DNA of 33,605 nucleotides, from NCBI GenBank assembly GCA_002712305.1, contig PATE01000010.1, forward strand, positions 1 through 33,605, in the 5' to 3' direction. Both the position numbers and the translations under genes were made by a program. Shown here one piece after another: positions 23,969 through 31,197 of this stretch; the stretch's first letter is position 1, and every line of letters starts with the position of its first letter. The DNA is from Gemmatimonadota bacterium (GTDB lineage: Bacteria > Latescibacterota > UBA2968 > UBA8231). The notes below the pieces were generated by a model, which was given only the letters and a program-made list of their open reading frames with translations, was not told where the DNA came from and did no database searches.

Positions 23969-25405
23969 ATGACGCAGATCAGAGTCTACGATACACCCCG
24001 AAGACAGAAGGTCGACTTTGAGCCGCTGGAACCAGGGAAGGTCCGCATGTACAGCTGCGGACCGACGGTGTGGGACTACGCCCATATCGGAAACTTCCGT
24101 GCCTTCTTGTTCCCCGACGTACTGAAACGATATCTGCAGTATGCTGGCTTCGAAGTAGAGCATGTGATGAACCTGACAGATGTCGATGACCGCATCGTGA
24201 ATCAGGTCAACGAGCGTGGCACCGATATCGACACGTATGTACAGACCTACATCGACGGGTTCTTCGACGACCTGGATCGGCTTGGCATCCAGCGAGCAGA
24301 TCGTTATCCACGGGCGACTGAGCATGTTGGCGAAATGGTCGAACTCATCGAGCGCCTTGTGGAGCAGGGCGCAGCGTATGAACGGGGTGGCTCGGTGTAT
24401 TTTGCGATTCAGTCCTTCGCATCCTACGGCCAGTTTGCCCATCTGGATCTGACGGGAATGCAGGACGGTGTTCGCATCGACAGCGACAAATACGACAAGG
24501 AACACGTGCGGGATTTTGTGTTGTGGAAGGCGTGGACCGAGGCCGACGGCAACGTCTCGTGGCCGTCTCCCTTTGGCCGTGGACGACCCGGCTGGCATTT
24601 GGAATGCTCCTGCATGTCCATGAAGTATCTGGGGAATACCTTCGACATCCACACGGGTGGTGTGGACCTGATTTTTCCACATCATCAGAACGAGATCGCC
24701 CAGAGTGAGGCTTCGACGCATCAGCCCTTCGTGCGGTATTGGATGCACAACGAATTCGTCAACATCGATGGCACCGGGATGTCCAAGAGTGAAGGCAACA
24801 ACGTTCGCTTACAGGACATTGGCGACGACGAGACGATCCAGTCCTATCGCTATCTGGTTGTGACGTCTCACTATCGGACGATTCTGAATTTCACCGACGA
24901 AGCGCTGAACGCGGCGCGGTCTGCTCGGCGCCGGCTCAATCGTTTTGCCGAGAGGCTGGCGGCCGCGGCAGATGATCCAGGTGCGGTGGCGGCAAGCGAT
25001 GGGACTGGTGGCTGGTCGCAACGTGTCCAAACTGCGGAACGCGACTTTCGAATCGCCCTCGACGACGATCTGAACACGCCCCGTGCGATGGCCGCTGTTT
25101 TCGGGCTCGTCGGTGAGGCAGAGAAGTCGCTGTCTGCCGAAGATCTCGTTCCGGTGGACGCGCGGGCGATCCTCTCCTTTTTCGAGGCCGCAGACGGGGT
25201 GTTGGGGTTTCTCGCCGAGCGCGACGCAGCGAATCTCGAAACGTCGGTGGAACTGACACCAGAACAGCGGCAGCGCCTCGATCAGCGGCAGGCTGCTCGC
25301 GAGCAAAAAGACTGGGCACGTTCCGACGAATTGCGCGATCAGCTGGCCGCGGAGGGCATCGTGGTGACCGACGGACCCGATGGTCAGCAGTGGTCGATGG
25401 GGTAA
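23969..25405 (+). CDS. cysS: Cysteine--tRNA ligase
   Basis: The 478-aa class Ia synthetase charges tRNA-Cys. It has the HIGH-type motif (AHIGNFRAF, H39), the KMSKS equivalent GMSKSEGN (271-274), and the zinc site that selects cysteine: C30, C213, H238 and E242. FPHHQNEIAQSE and IHTGGVDLIFPHH are family landmarks. The C-terminal anticodon-binding region ends in ARSDELRDQLAAEGIVVTDG, typical of CysRS. ATG 23969 is fixed by AGGAGAGG just upstream. The open frame continues to 23534 but is opposite the symporter gene. It is an essential gene of normal length. Confidence 0.97.
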   Translation: MTQIRVYDTPRRQKVDFEPLEPGKVRMYSCGPTVWDYAHIGNFRAFLFPDVLKRYLQYAGFEVEHVMNLTDVDDRIVNQVNERGTDIDTYVQTYIDGFFDDLDRLGIQRADRYPRATEHVGEMVELIERLVEQGAAYERGGSVYFAIQSFASYGQFAHLDLTGMQDGVRIDSDKYDKEHVRDFVLWKAWTEADGNVSWPSPFGRGRPGWHLECSCMSMKYLGNTFDIHTGGVDLIFPHHQNEIAQSEASTHQPFVRYWMHNEFVNIDGTGMSKSEGNNVRLQDIGDDETIQSYRYLVVTSHYRTILNFTDEALNAARSARRRLNRFAERLAAAADDPGAVAASDGTGGWSQRVQTAERDFRIALDDDLNTPRAMAAVFGLVGEAEKSLSAEDLVPVDARAILSFFEAADGVLGFLAERDAANLETSVELTPEQRQRLDQRQAAREQKDWARSDELRDQLAAEGIVVTDGPDGQQWSMG

Positions 25406-25439
25406 CCGCCGTTTGCTGAGGCTGATTCCGACAGGGTGT

Positions 25440-25489
25440 ATGAGTGGTCGAACTTGCTGAGCCGCAACGAGTAAGCACTCATCTTTCTT
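25440..25489 (+). terminator. Weak terminator-like structure after cysS
   Basis: ATGAGTG (25440-25446) pairs with CACTCAT (25476-25482). Inside it CTTGCT pairs with AGTAAG, with an asymmetric bulge. CTTTCTTG follows. Low GC in the stem and a broken T-run make this tentative. Confidence 0.3.
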
Positions 25490-25587
25490 GACTTTCGGGG
25501 CCTCCACGAGCTTCTTTGTGGGAGCCGCTGGACGGGTTGCTCTGACAGCGATCCGTCCGCCTCCTCTTTCTTCTGCGATTAGGCGAG

Positions 25588-26028
25588 ATGACTGGCGAGA
25601 CCAGCTATCTATCCTCTGCTCTGCGATCAGAGTTGTGGTCGGCTCTCGGAGACCGTCTGCGTAGCGGCGGCGCCCTGTGCACGAATGGGGATTCCCTCGA
25701 TTCCCTTTGCGAGATCTACGAGGAGATCACTGGTGAGGTGGCACCGGACCTGGTTCGTGATGAGATCCGCGAGATGGTGGTGGCCGTAAATGAGGCCCAT
25801 CCCGAGACCTATCTTGCCAATGGTGTGCAGATTGGTCGGGTCGAAATGCGAGTCGCTGGTAGTTCTCGTCGCATTCCGACAAAGATCATGCCCGATCCCG
25901 AAGATCCTGAAAAGATGTGTATCGCCAATCGTGACTCCGATTCCGGCGAGGTCGTACCAGCCAATCGGCGTGGTGCGATTCGATATATCGAAAAGAGCCG
26001 CGACGACTCCTGGCGCGAAGGGCGCTGA
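25588..26028 (+). CDS. Unrecognised 146-aa protein, first gene of the AAA+/J-like operon
   Basis: I do not recognise this protein. It is soluble, with no signal or membrane segment. The N-terminal half looks helical and acidic (SLDSLCEIYEEITGEVAPDL, then VRDEIREMVVAVNEAHPETY). The second half is richer in beta-prone and basic residues (VQIGRVEMRVAGSSRRIPTK). The C-terminus is charged (RYIEKSRDDSWREGR). It has only three Cys, with no zinc motif. The next gene's GTG follows its TGA directly (26026-26028, then 26029), so the two are almost surely translated together. It is likely a partner or adaptor of the ATPase; this is inference from position alone. Confidence 0.7.
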   Translation: MTGETSYLSSALRSELWSALGDRLRSGGALCTNGDSLDSLCEIYEEITGEVAPDLVRDEIREMVVAVNEAHPETYLANGVQIGRVEMRVAGSSRRIPTKIMPDPEDPEKMCIANRDSDSGEVVPANRRGAIRYIEKSRDDSWREGR

Positions 26029-27471
26029 GTGGCTGGCGACACGGCCTCCCACCCTGGCGTCGTATCACACCCCGCAACAATCGAACAGCTCAGCTTCGTG
26101 GGCTCCTGGCGTTGGAGGATCTTACCGGATTCGGTCTCCAACGCATTTCAGGACATCCTGCGTGCGGTCACCGACGAAACCGACCTCGCATCTGTAAATG
26201 AAGCGACGGCAGGTCTGATCGAGTGCCTTCAATTGTGTGGCCAGCCGTCCCTGCCGGATCTGTGCGTGGAGCGGCTCTTGAGCGACGACAGTCACCCCTT
26301 CGTCGTCGCCCTATCGCGTGACGAACATCCGGCTCCGCAGACACGACAGCTTTTCAGATATGATTTGAGACGTCTGCAGCTGCTCGCTCAGTCCCCGTGG
26401 ATTGAGTGGGTGACCAAGGCTGGGGTCGATTGGCTCAGTGCGTCCGTGGCGGACATTGAAAGGCAGGCGCCGGACTCGAACCATGCTCCCTGGCACCCCC
26501 ATGCGGCACGAGATCGCCTGAGCCAGTCCCTGGCAACCGCCGATGACTGGGGAGATCTCGTGGAGGATCTCGAGACCTTCTGGCGGCGTTTTGGTTGTGG
26601 CCAGCGGCAGGGAATCGTTGCCTATCGTCTCGAAGAGCACGCGGGGAAGGCGAGGCTGCGAGCGATCGAGAAATTCGATGCCTTCCCTATGGACTGGCTT
26701 CAATTCGAGTCGAGTCGTATCGGGGTAATCGAAGACAATACGCGATCGTTGCTGACGAACGACGAGGCGTCGAATGCGCTGATCTGGGGACCCAGAGGCT
26801 GCGGCAAGTCAACGCTGATCCGCGCCCTGGTGGGGCGCTACTGGGATCAAGGGCTGCGTGCAATCGAGATTCCTTCTGCCTCCTACGGGCAGTTGCCGGC
26901 CCTCTTCGATCTGGTCCGCCATCGCCCTGAGTCCTTCATCGCCGTGTTGGACAACATCGCCCTCGAACCACAGGATCCGGCACACCGAACGCTGGCGAGT
27001 CTGCTCGATGGCGGACTCGAACAGAGTCCTGCGAATCTCGTCTTCTACGCTACGTCCAACTACAAGGATCTGGTCGACCGGCACGGCGAACGGCCTGGTG
27101 GACCTCCTGCACAACAAGCTGATGCGGCAGTGGCGGCACGACTCGGCGGCGCCACAGAGCCGACCCTGGACGCGTACGATCCCCAAGGGCTGCAGAGACT
27201 GGATGAACGGAGGGCGCTGGACGATCGGTTCGCACTGAAGATCTTTATCGATCTGCCTACTCAGTCACAATACGAGAAGATCCTGCATGCCTATGCGCAA
27301 CGCGCGGGATTGACCGAATCATCCCAGGACCTGGTGGCAGACTTCCGCATCTGGCGAATGCGCCACAACCACGATCTGGTCGGTGGGCGCACGGTCAGGG
27401 ACTACGTCCGATACCGGGTCGCTGAGCGTGACAGGGATGACGCCGTCCGCCAGGAAGCCAAGGGCCCGTGA
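26029..27471 (+). CDS. DUF815-type AAA+ ATPase
   Basis: The 480-aa protein has an unassigned N-terminal region of about 210 residues, then a AAA+ module matching the DUF815 family. The entry motif is FDAFPMDWL. Walker A is GPRGCGKS (254-261), sensor 1 is ATSN (Asn 344), and LDDRFALKI (about 397-405) is the family's DRF motif. The Walker B segment reads FIAVLDNIALE (D308-N309); the usual pair is two acidic residues (CDDLSFE in typical members as I recall them). An insert rich in Pro, Ala and Gly (about 352-385) precedes the DRF motif. The family's function is unknown. GTG 26029 follows the preceding stop without a gap, and its own TGA overlaps the next GTG (GTGA). Confidence 0.85.
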   Translation: MAGDTASHPGVVSHPATIEQLSFVGSWRWRILPDSVSNAFQDILRAVTDETDLASVNEATAGLIECLQLCGQPSLPDLCVERLLSDDSHPFVVALSRDEHPAPQTRQLFRYDLRRLQLLAQSPWIEWVTKAGVDWLSASVADIERQAPDSNHAPWHPHAARDRLSQSLATADDWGDLVEDLETFWRRFGCGQRQGIVAYRLEEHAGKARLRAIEKFDAFPMDWLQFESSRIGVIEDNTRSLLTNDEASNALIWGPRGCGKSTLIRALVGRYWDQGLRAIEIPSASYGQLPALFDLVRHRPESFIAVLDNIALEPQDPAHRTLASLLDGGLEQSPANLVFYATSNYKDLVDRHGERPGGPPAQQADAAVAARLGGATEPTLDAYDPQGLQRLDERRALDDRFALKIFIDLPTQSQYEKILHAYAQRAGLTESSQDLVADFRIWRMRHNHDLVGGRTVRDYVRYRVAERDRDDAVRQEAKGP

Positions 27472-28496
27472 ACCTCGACGCTTACTCCGAATTGCGGCAG
27501 GATGTAGAGAGCCAGTCCGTGAGGTCCATCAAGAGATTCCTCGACTACGGCAAGCGTGTCCGCCAGGACACAGGCCTCGATGAGATGATGCAGTGGATTG
27601 GTCGGGTATTGCACGACACGGATCAAGTGTATTCGCAGCAGGAGCGGGCGCAGGCTTTCATCGTCGGAGCTTGTGAATGGCTGGCCCGCCGTTGGCAGCT
27701 CGACCCTGGTCAAACGGCGGCGATGATCACCGTGATCGGAGACGTTGACCGAGTCCGACTGCTCCGATTACTCGTCACCGAGCACGATCCCGAACGACGT
27801 CAGGGATTGCAGCAATCTTTCCGGGACACTGATGCAAAGCTGGCAGGCTGGATCGAGGAGCGGGCTCTCCACGAAGACCCCCAAGATGAGGTCGATCTGG
27901 TGCATGAGGCGCCATTCCTACGATTCGTTGAGTCCCTGGAGCAGGTCGATCCACTCGTCGCCGACGGCGGCGACGATTTGGCAAAGGAGCTCGAGGAAGC
28001 CGAACAGCAGAAGATCCGTTTGGGAAGAGAACTGGAGGCTGCAAGCGAACGTGCTGAACGTGCGGTCCAACGACTGGAGTCGCTGGAAGAAGAAGCCAAG
28101 GGGCTGCGCAAGAATCTGCGCGATGAACGAGAGAATGGCGACAAGCTGCGTCAGGAGCGGACCAAGCGAATCAAGTTCGAGCGCGACGCACGGGAGGCGG
28201 GCACGCAGTTGCAGCGGCTGAAAGAAGAGTACGTCAAGCTGGATCAGCGCCTGCGGGAGTCGGTTCGCCGGCAGGGGAGCAAGAACCCGCCACTGCTGGA
28301 CCAGCTTCGTCAGATGTCGCCGGAGGATCTTTTAGGGGTTACGCAGCGCTCGGACGACGACATCGGTCAGGCGCGACGTCGATTAGCCAGTGTCTTCCAT
28401 TCCGATCGCGCAGCTCAATTGCCACCATGGGTAGCGGACCTCTTCGATCATCTACTCGGCCTCGTCAACGCGGCCTGCGACAAGGCGCGAAAGTAG
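27468..28496 (+). CDS. Coiled-coil protein with a degenerate C-terminal J-like domain
   Basis: The 342-aa protein has three parts. Residues 1-150 are helical and unrecognised. Residues about 170-268 are a long coiled coil (EEAEQQKIRLGRELEAASER, then further heptads rich in Glu, Arg, Leu). The last 58 residues read like a J domain: SPEDLLGV, then DDDIGQARRRLASVFHSDRA, then LFDHLLGLVNAACDKAR. The HPD tripeptide that stimulates Hsp70 is HSD (311-313). It overlaps the ATPase gene by 4 nt (GTGA). It may be a scaffold or adaptor for the ATPase and the first-gene product. Hsp70 stimulation is doubtful without HPD. Confidence 0.75.
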   Translation: MNLDAYSELRQDVESQSVRSIKRFLDYGKRVRQDTGLDEMMQWIGRVLHDTDQVYSQQERAQAFIVGACEWLARRWQLDPGQTAAMITVIGDVDRVRLLRLLVTEHDPERRQGLQQSFRDTDAKLAGWIEERALHEDPQDEVDLVHEAPFLRFVESLEQVDPLVADGGDDLAKELEEAEQQKIRLGRELEAASERAERAVQRLESLEEEAKGLRKNLRDERENGDKLRQERTKRIKFERDAREAGTQLQRLKEEYVKLDQRLRESVRRQGSKNPPLLDQLRQMSPEDLLGVTQRSDDDIGQARRRLASVFHSDRAAQLPPWVADLFDHLLGLVNAACDKARK

Positions 28497-28506
28497 AACG
28501 ACTGTC

Positions 28507-28560
28507 GTACACGAGATGAGCCCGTGTTCCTCGTCAGGAATACGGGCTCATCTCGTGTAC
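28507..28560. other. 54-nt near-perfect inverted repeat (hairpin) after the AAA+/J-like operon
   Basis: Nineteen bases (28507-28525, starting GTACACGAGATG) are perfectly complementary to 28542-28560. The stem continues inward with GTTCC/GGAAT (one G-T pair), giving 24 bp around a 6-nt loop TCGTCA. It starts 11 nt after the stop codon. No T-run follows on either side, so it is not a standard intrinsic terminator. It could still end transcription, protect the mRNA 3' end, or be a small repeat element. The rest of the gene-free stretch to 28699 shows nothing I can name. Confidence 0.85.
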
Positions 28561-28699
28561 CGTCTGCGGTCGCTATCGCCGCTCCCTCCAGGGGAGGAGC
28601 CATCGCCTCGGTTGGAACGTCGTTTAGCGACTCGCGAAATCTCAATGACAGTGGGTGTTGTTCACAGCATAGGTGCCTTACCAGATCGGTCGCCCTGTC

Positions 28700-28954
28700 T
28701 CAGGCGGCACGACCCATCATCTGATCAAGCCTTCGAGAGATCTGCGAAAGAGACAGACCTTCTGTCACTCGCATCTCGTGGATGAGGTGTTTGAGTAGAA
28801 TCACCTCAGCCATGTCGTACAGATCCTTGTTCCCGAGACAATCGGCAACCTTCAGTAGACCTTTCGACTTGTATTCCCGCATCTGATGAACGGACTTCCC
28901 AAACAGGCGAGCCGCATCCTCGATACCGATCAGCTTTGTCTTGCGCGCTGCCAT
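28700..28954 (-). CDS. Small MerR-like winged-helix DNA-binding protein
   Basis: The 84-aa protein has the MerR-type N-terminal recognition fold: IGIEDAARLFGKSVHQMREY, then KSKGLLKVADCLGNKDLYDM, where DLYDMAEV matches the wing-to-helix step (usually RxYxxxDV). The last helix is LSLSQISRRLDQMM. It lacks the long dimerisation helix and effector domain of full MerR proteins, so it may act as an excisionase-like or compact regulator. ATG 28954 has a strong AAGGAGG site 10 nt upstream, stronger than any of its neighbours. The frame to 29005 is open, but that ribosome binding site decides the start. Target unknown. Confidence 0.75.
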   Translation of the reverse strand: MAARKTKLIGIEDAARLFGKSVHQMREYKSKGLLKVADCLGNKDLYDMAEVILLKHLIHEMRVTEGLSLSQISRRLDQMMGRAA

Positions 28955-29052
28955 AGATAAAGACCTCCTTGTCTTTACGTGACACGTGCGGGGAGCTGTT
29001 ACCATGTAATACTAAGAATATCGGCGAATCAGGAGGGCTCTTGAGTCCTAAT

Positions 29053-29436
29053 TCAATCTTTTCGCTCGAGAAGCTCCACTTCGTACCCATCCGGGTCGTC
29101 GATGAAGGCCATTTTCATGCCTTCAGGGAATGATTCTCTCCAATCGCCTGGCCAGATCTCCAGTCCAGCCTTATCGAGTTTGTCACAGAATGCGATCAGA
29201 TCGGGCACACCGATGGCGAAGTGCATCAAGTCTTCGGGAACCTTCAGATCGTAATCGGCGGACCAGGTCAGTTCGAGAGTGTGCGCATTTCCCGGCAATT
29301 CCAGGTGCGCCACGTGATTGCCAGCGGGCGACTTGTCGGTAAGACTCTTAACCTCGAAACCGAGATGCTCACAATACCAGTTGATGGACCGATCGAGATC
29401 ACCTACGCGAATGCGTGTGTGCAGGAGATGGTACAT
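29053..29436 (-). CDS. gloA: Lactoylglutathione lyase (glyoxalase I)
   Basis: The 127-aa VOC-fold protein matches GloA, which turns the methylglyoxal-glutathione hemithioacetal into S-lactoylglutathione. All four metal ligands are present: H6 (HTRIRV), E55 (LELTW), H72 (MHFAIGV) and E121 (YEVELLE). Length is close to the E. coli enzyme (135 aa). The metal (Ni or Zn) cannot be told, and the lineage may use another thiol. GTGAGG precedes ATG 29436. A longer open frame to 29556 has no family similarity. Confidence 0.93.
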   Translation of the reverse strand: MYHLLHTRIRVGDLDRSINWYCEHLGFEVKSLTDKSPAGNHVAHLELPGNAHTLELTWSADYDLKVPEDLMHFAIGVPDLIAFCDKLDKAGLEIWPGDWRESFPEGMKMAFIDDPDGYEVELLERKD

Positions 29437-29557
29437 GTGTGTCCTCACCAAGGAGAGAGTGGTCCGACGAGATCGATCACGGTTGCCGGCAGGGGGGACT
29501 TGCCTATGTTCTGGGCCTGCTTCGGGAACCGGTGGACGATGACGCCGAAGGGGCAAA

Positions 29558-29589
29558 CGAAAACGGCCACCCCATCTGGGGCGGCCGTT
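29558..29589 (-). terminator. Terminator of tRNA-Leu
   Basis: Read on the minus strand, AACGGCC pairs with GGCCGTT and CCCC with GGGG (one mismatch) around a 4-nt loop, followed by TTTTCG. It lies about 75 nt past the tRNA-Leu 3' end and should stop read-through into gloA. Confidence 0.7.
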
Positions 29590-29665
29590 CTGCGCGGGCC
29601 CTCATCAGATGATCCGACCAAGATCTGACGAGTTGATCTGGTCAGTTGATCTGGGGCGCTGAATA

Positions 29666-29754
29666 TGGTGCCGATGGAGGGACTCGAACCCCCACGGGGA
29701 TACCCCCACTACGCCCTGAACGTAGCGCGTCTACCAATTTCGCCACATCGGCAC
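29666..29754 (-). tRNA. tRNA-Leu (anticodon CAG)
   Basis: An 89-nt class II tRNA with encoded CCA. The acceptor arm is GTGCCGA with TCGGCAC. The anticodon stem CTACG/CGTAG carries loop TTCAGGG, with anticodon CAG at 29718-29716. A long variable arm (GGGGGTATCCCC) is typical of leucine tRNAs. The T arm is GGGGG/CCCTC-like around TTCGAGT. It reads CTG, likely the main leucine codon in this GC-rich genome. Confidence 0.95.
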
Positions 29755-29769
29755 TTTTGTCAGAGCAAG

Positions 29770-29799
29770 AACATAACCTACCTCTCTGGATAGCGTCAA
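29770..29799 (-). promoter_or_regulatory. Promoter of tRNA-Leu
   Basis: On the minus strand, TTGACG (29799-29794) is followed by an 18-nt spacer and TATGTT (29775-29770). The start would be about 8 nt before the tRNA. The same -10 sequence and spacing occur upstream of the sigma factor gene. Confidence 0.6.
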
Positions 29800-29838
29800 G
29801 AAAACGTGGTCACAGAGAGGGTGTGAAGATCGAGAGAA

Positions 29839-30339
29839 ATGGCCAAGAAGGGCAGTCCTGCGACAGCCGATTCAAGCGGCACAAAACTGATTGCCCAGAA
29901 TCGCCGTGCACGGCATGACTACGAGATCATCGACACCTTCGAGGCGGGGATCGCGCTCCTTGGGACGGAGGTGAAGGCCCTGCGCGAGGGCAAGGCCAGT
30001 CTCGGCGAGGGCTATGCACGACTGGATCGCGGGGAGGCCTTTCTTTACAGCGTACACATCGGTCACTGTGCGGGGGGTAATCGTTTCAATCACGATCCGG
30101 AACGAGCCCGGAAACTTCTGCTTCACCGTTGGGAACTACAACGTCTAATCGGTAGCACGGAGGAAAAGGGGCTGACCCTGATTCCTCTGCGCCTGTATTT
30201 TCGGCGCGGACGCGCCAAGGTTGAGGTGGGCGTGGCTCGCGGGAAGCGACACTTTGACCGACGGCACGACATCGCCAAGAGAGATGCCGACCGCGCCGTC
30301 GAGCGTGCCCTGGCCAACCAGCGAAGAGATGCCGACTGA
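29839..30339 (+). CDS. smpB: SsrA-binding protein SmpB
   Basis: The 166-aa protein is SmpB, which binds tmRNA and brings it to stalled ribosomes for trans-translation. The oligonucleotide-binding barrel is complete: NRRARHDYEIIDTFEAGIAL, LGTEVKALREGKASL, and HDPERARKLLLHRWEL. The C-terminal tail GKRHFDRRHDIAKRDADRAV has the conserved KRxxxDKRxxIKxRD-type pattern that enters the mRNA channel; DKR is DRR here. The N-terminus has about 15 extra residues. No tmRNA gene is visible nearby. AGATCGAGAGAA precedes the ATG. Confidence 0.96.
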   Translation: MAKKGSPATADSSGTKLIAQNRRARHDYEIIDTFEAGIALLGTEVKALREGKASLGEGYARLDRGEAFLYSVHIGHCAGGNRFNHDPERARKLLLHRWELQRLIGSTEEKGLTLIPLRLYFRRGRAKVEVGVARGKRHFDRRHDIAKRDADRAVERALANQRRDAD

Positions 30340-30340
30340 C

Positions 30341-31183
30341 ATGTCGAGTGAACCGACCGCCGCTGGCGCAACAGGTCGTGTGCCCTGCCTGCAGTGTGGA
30401 GGGCACGGGGTCATCTACAACCCTCACGTCGAGGTAGGACGCTTCGGGCACCTAGAGATCTGTACATGTGTCCAGTGCCAGTGTGGGGGGATCGCTCCTC
30501 ATATGTATTGGGACGAACAGTCTCAGCGTCGCTGGTGTGACTGCGCCACGCCTCGGCGCCGACTTGCTCACGTGAAGGATCTGTTTCGCCAGGCGGAGAT
30601 CCCTACGCGGTTTCGCTACAAGCTGAGGGACGATTTCTCCACGACAGGCCCCGACGGCAGTTCTCTGGATGTGGCGGCCCGTGTGAGCCCCATTCTGCAA
30701 TACCTGACAGCACTCGTGGATGATGATCGGGACCCTTCTCGAGGCTATCTCCTCCACGGCCCCCCGGGGACGGGGAAAACACTGCTCAGCTGTATCATTC
30801 TGAACGAATTGCTTCTTTATCGGGCTCGTCCGGGACGGCTTATCAACTTGTCTCGCAAGTTCTTCCAGCAGTTGCGTGACACATTTTCGCAAGACAGCGA
30901 GCAGTATGGGCGCAGCTTCCAGATCATGGACGAAATGTGCAACATCCCCTACCTGGTGCTCGACGATTTTGGTGTTCAGCGCGGCACCGAGTGGGAGACA
31001 GAAATGTTGTACGATCTGATCGACGCCCGGTACGGGGAGGAGAACTTCACGGTAGTTACCACCAATCAATCGATGGAGGAGATCGAGAAGATTTCGGGGG
31101 GGCGCATCCTGTCGAGGTTGGTGGAGATGTGCTACGTGGTTCCCATGACGGGGCAGGACTACCGCCAATACATGATCAACTAA
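30341..31183 (+). CDS. DnaC/IstB-like AAA+ ATPase with N-terminal Cys cluster
   Basis: The 280-aa protein has an N-terminal Cys-rich zinc-finger-like region: CLQCGGHG (C16, C19), CTCVQCQC (C41, C43, C46, C48) and CDC (C66, C68). A AAA+ domain of the DnaC/DnaI helicase-loader family follows: Walker A GPPGTGKT (140-147), Walker B YLVLDDFG (D208, D209), sensor 1 TTN (230-232) and SRL with a likely Arg finger (R249). It starts 1 nt after smpB. A helicase-loader role is plausible. IstB of insertion elements has the same fold, but no transposase gene or inverted repeat is present. Confidence 0.85.
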   Translation: MSSEPTAAGATGRVPCLQCGGHGVIYNPHVEVGRFGHLEICTCVQCQCGGIAPHMYWDEQSQRRWCDCATPRRRLAHVKDLFRQAEIPTRFRYKLRDDFSTTGPDGSSLDVAARVSPILQYLTALVDDDRDPSRGYLLHGPPGTGKTLLSCIILNELLLYRARPGRLINLSRKFFQQLRDTFSQDSEQYGRSFQIMDEMCNIPYLVLDDFGVQRGTEWETEMLYDLIDARYGEENFTVVTTNQSMEEIEKISGGRILSRLVEMCYVVPMTGQDYRQYMIN

Positions 31184-31197
31184 CCGATAGGAAGCCA

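Noticed and set aside
29632-29654. Two copies of GTTGATCTGG spaced 13 nt apart after tRNA-Leu
   Set aside because: Only two short copies, which is not enough to call a repeat array or attachment site. No integrase or tRNA 3'-end duplication is present.
30341-31183. IstB-type transposition helper
   Set aside because: The fold is shared, but there is no istA transposase, no terminal inverted repeat and no target duplication. It lies in a housekeeping cluster (smpB, rph).
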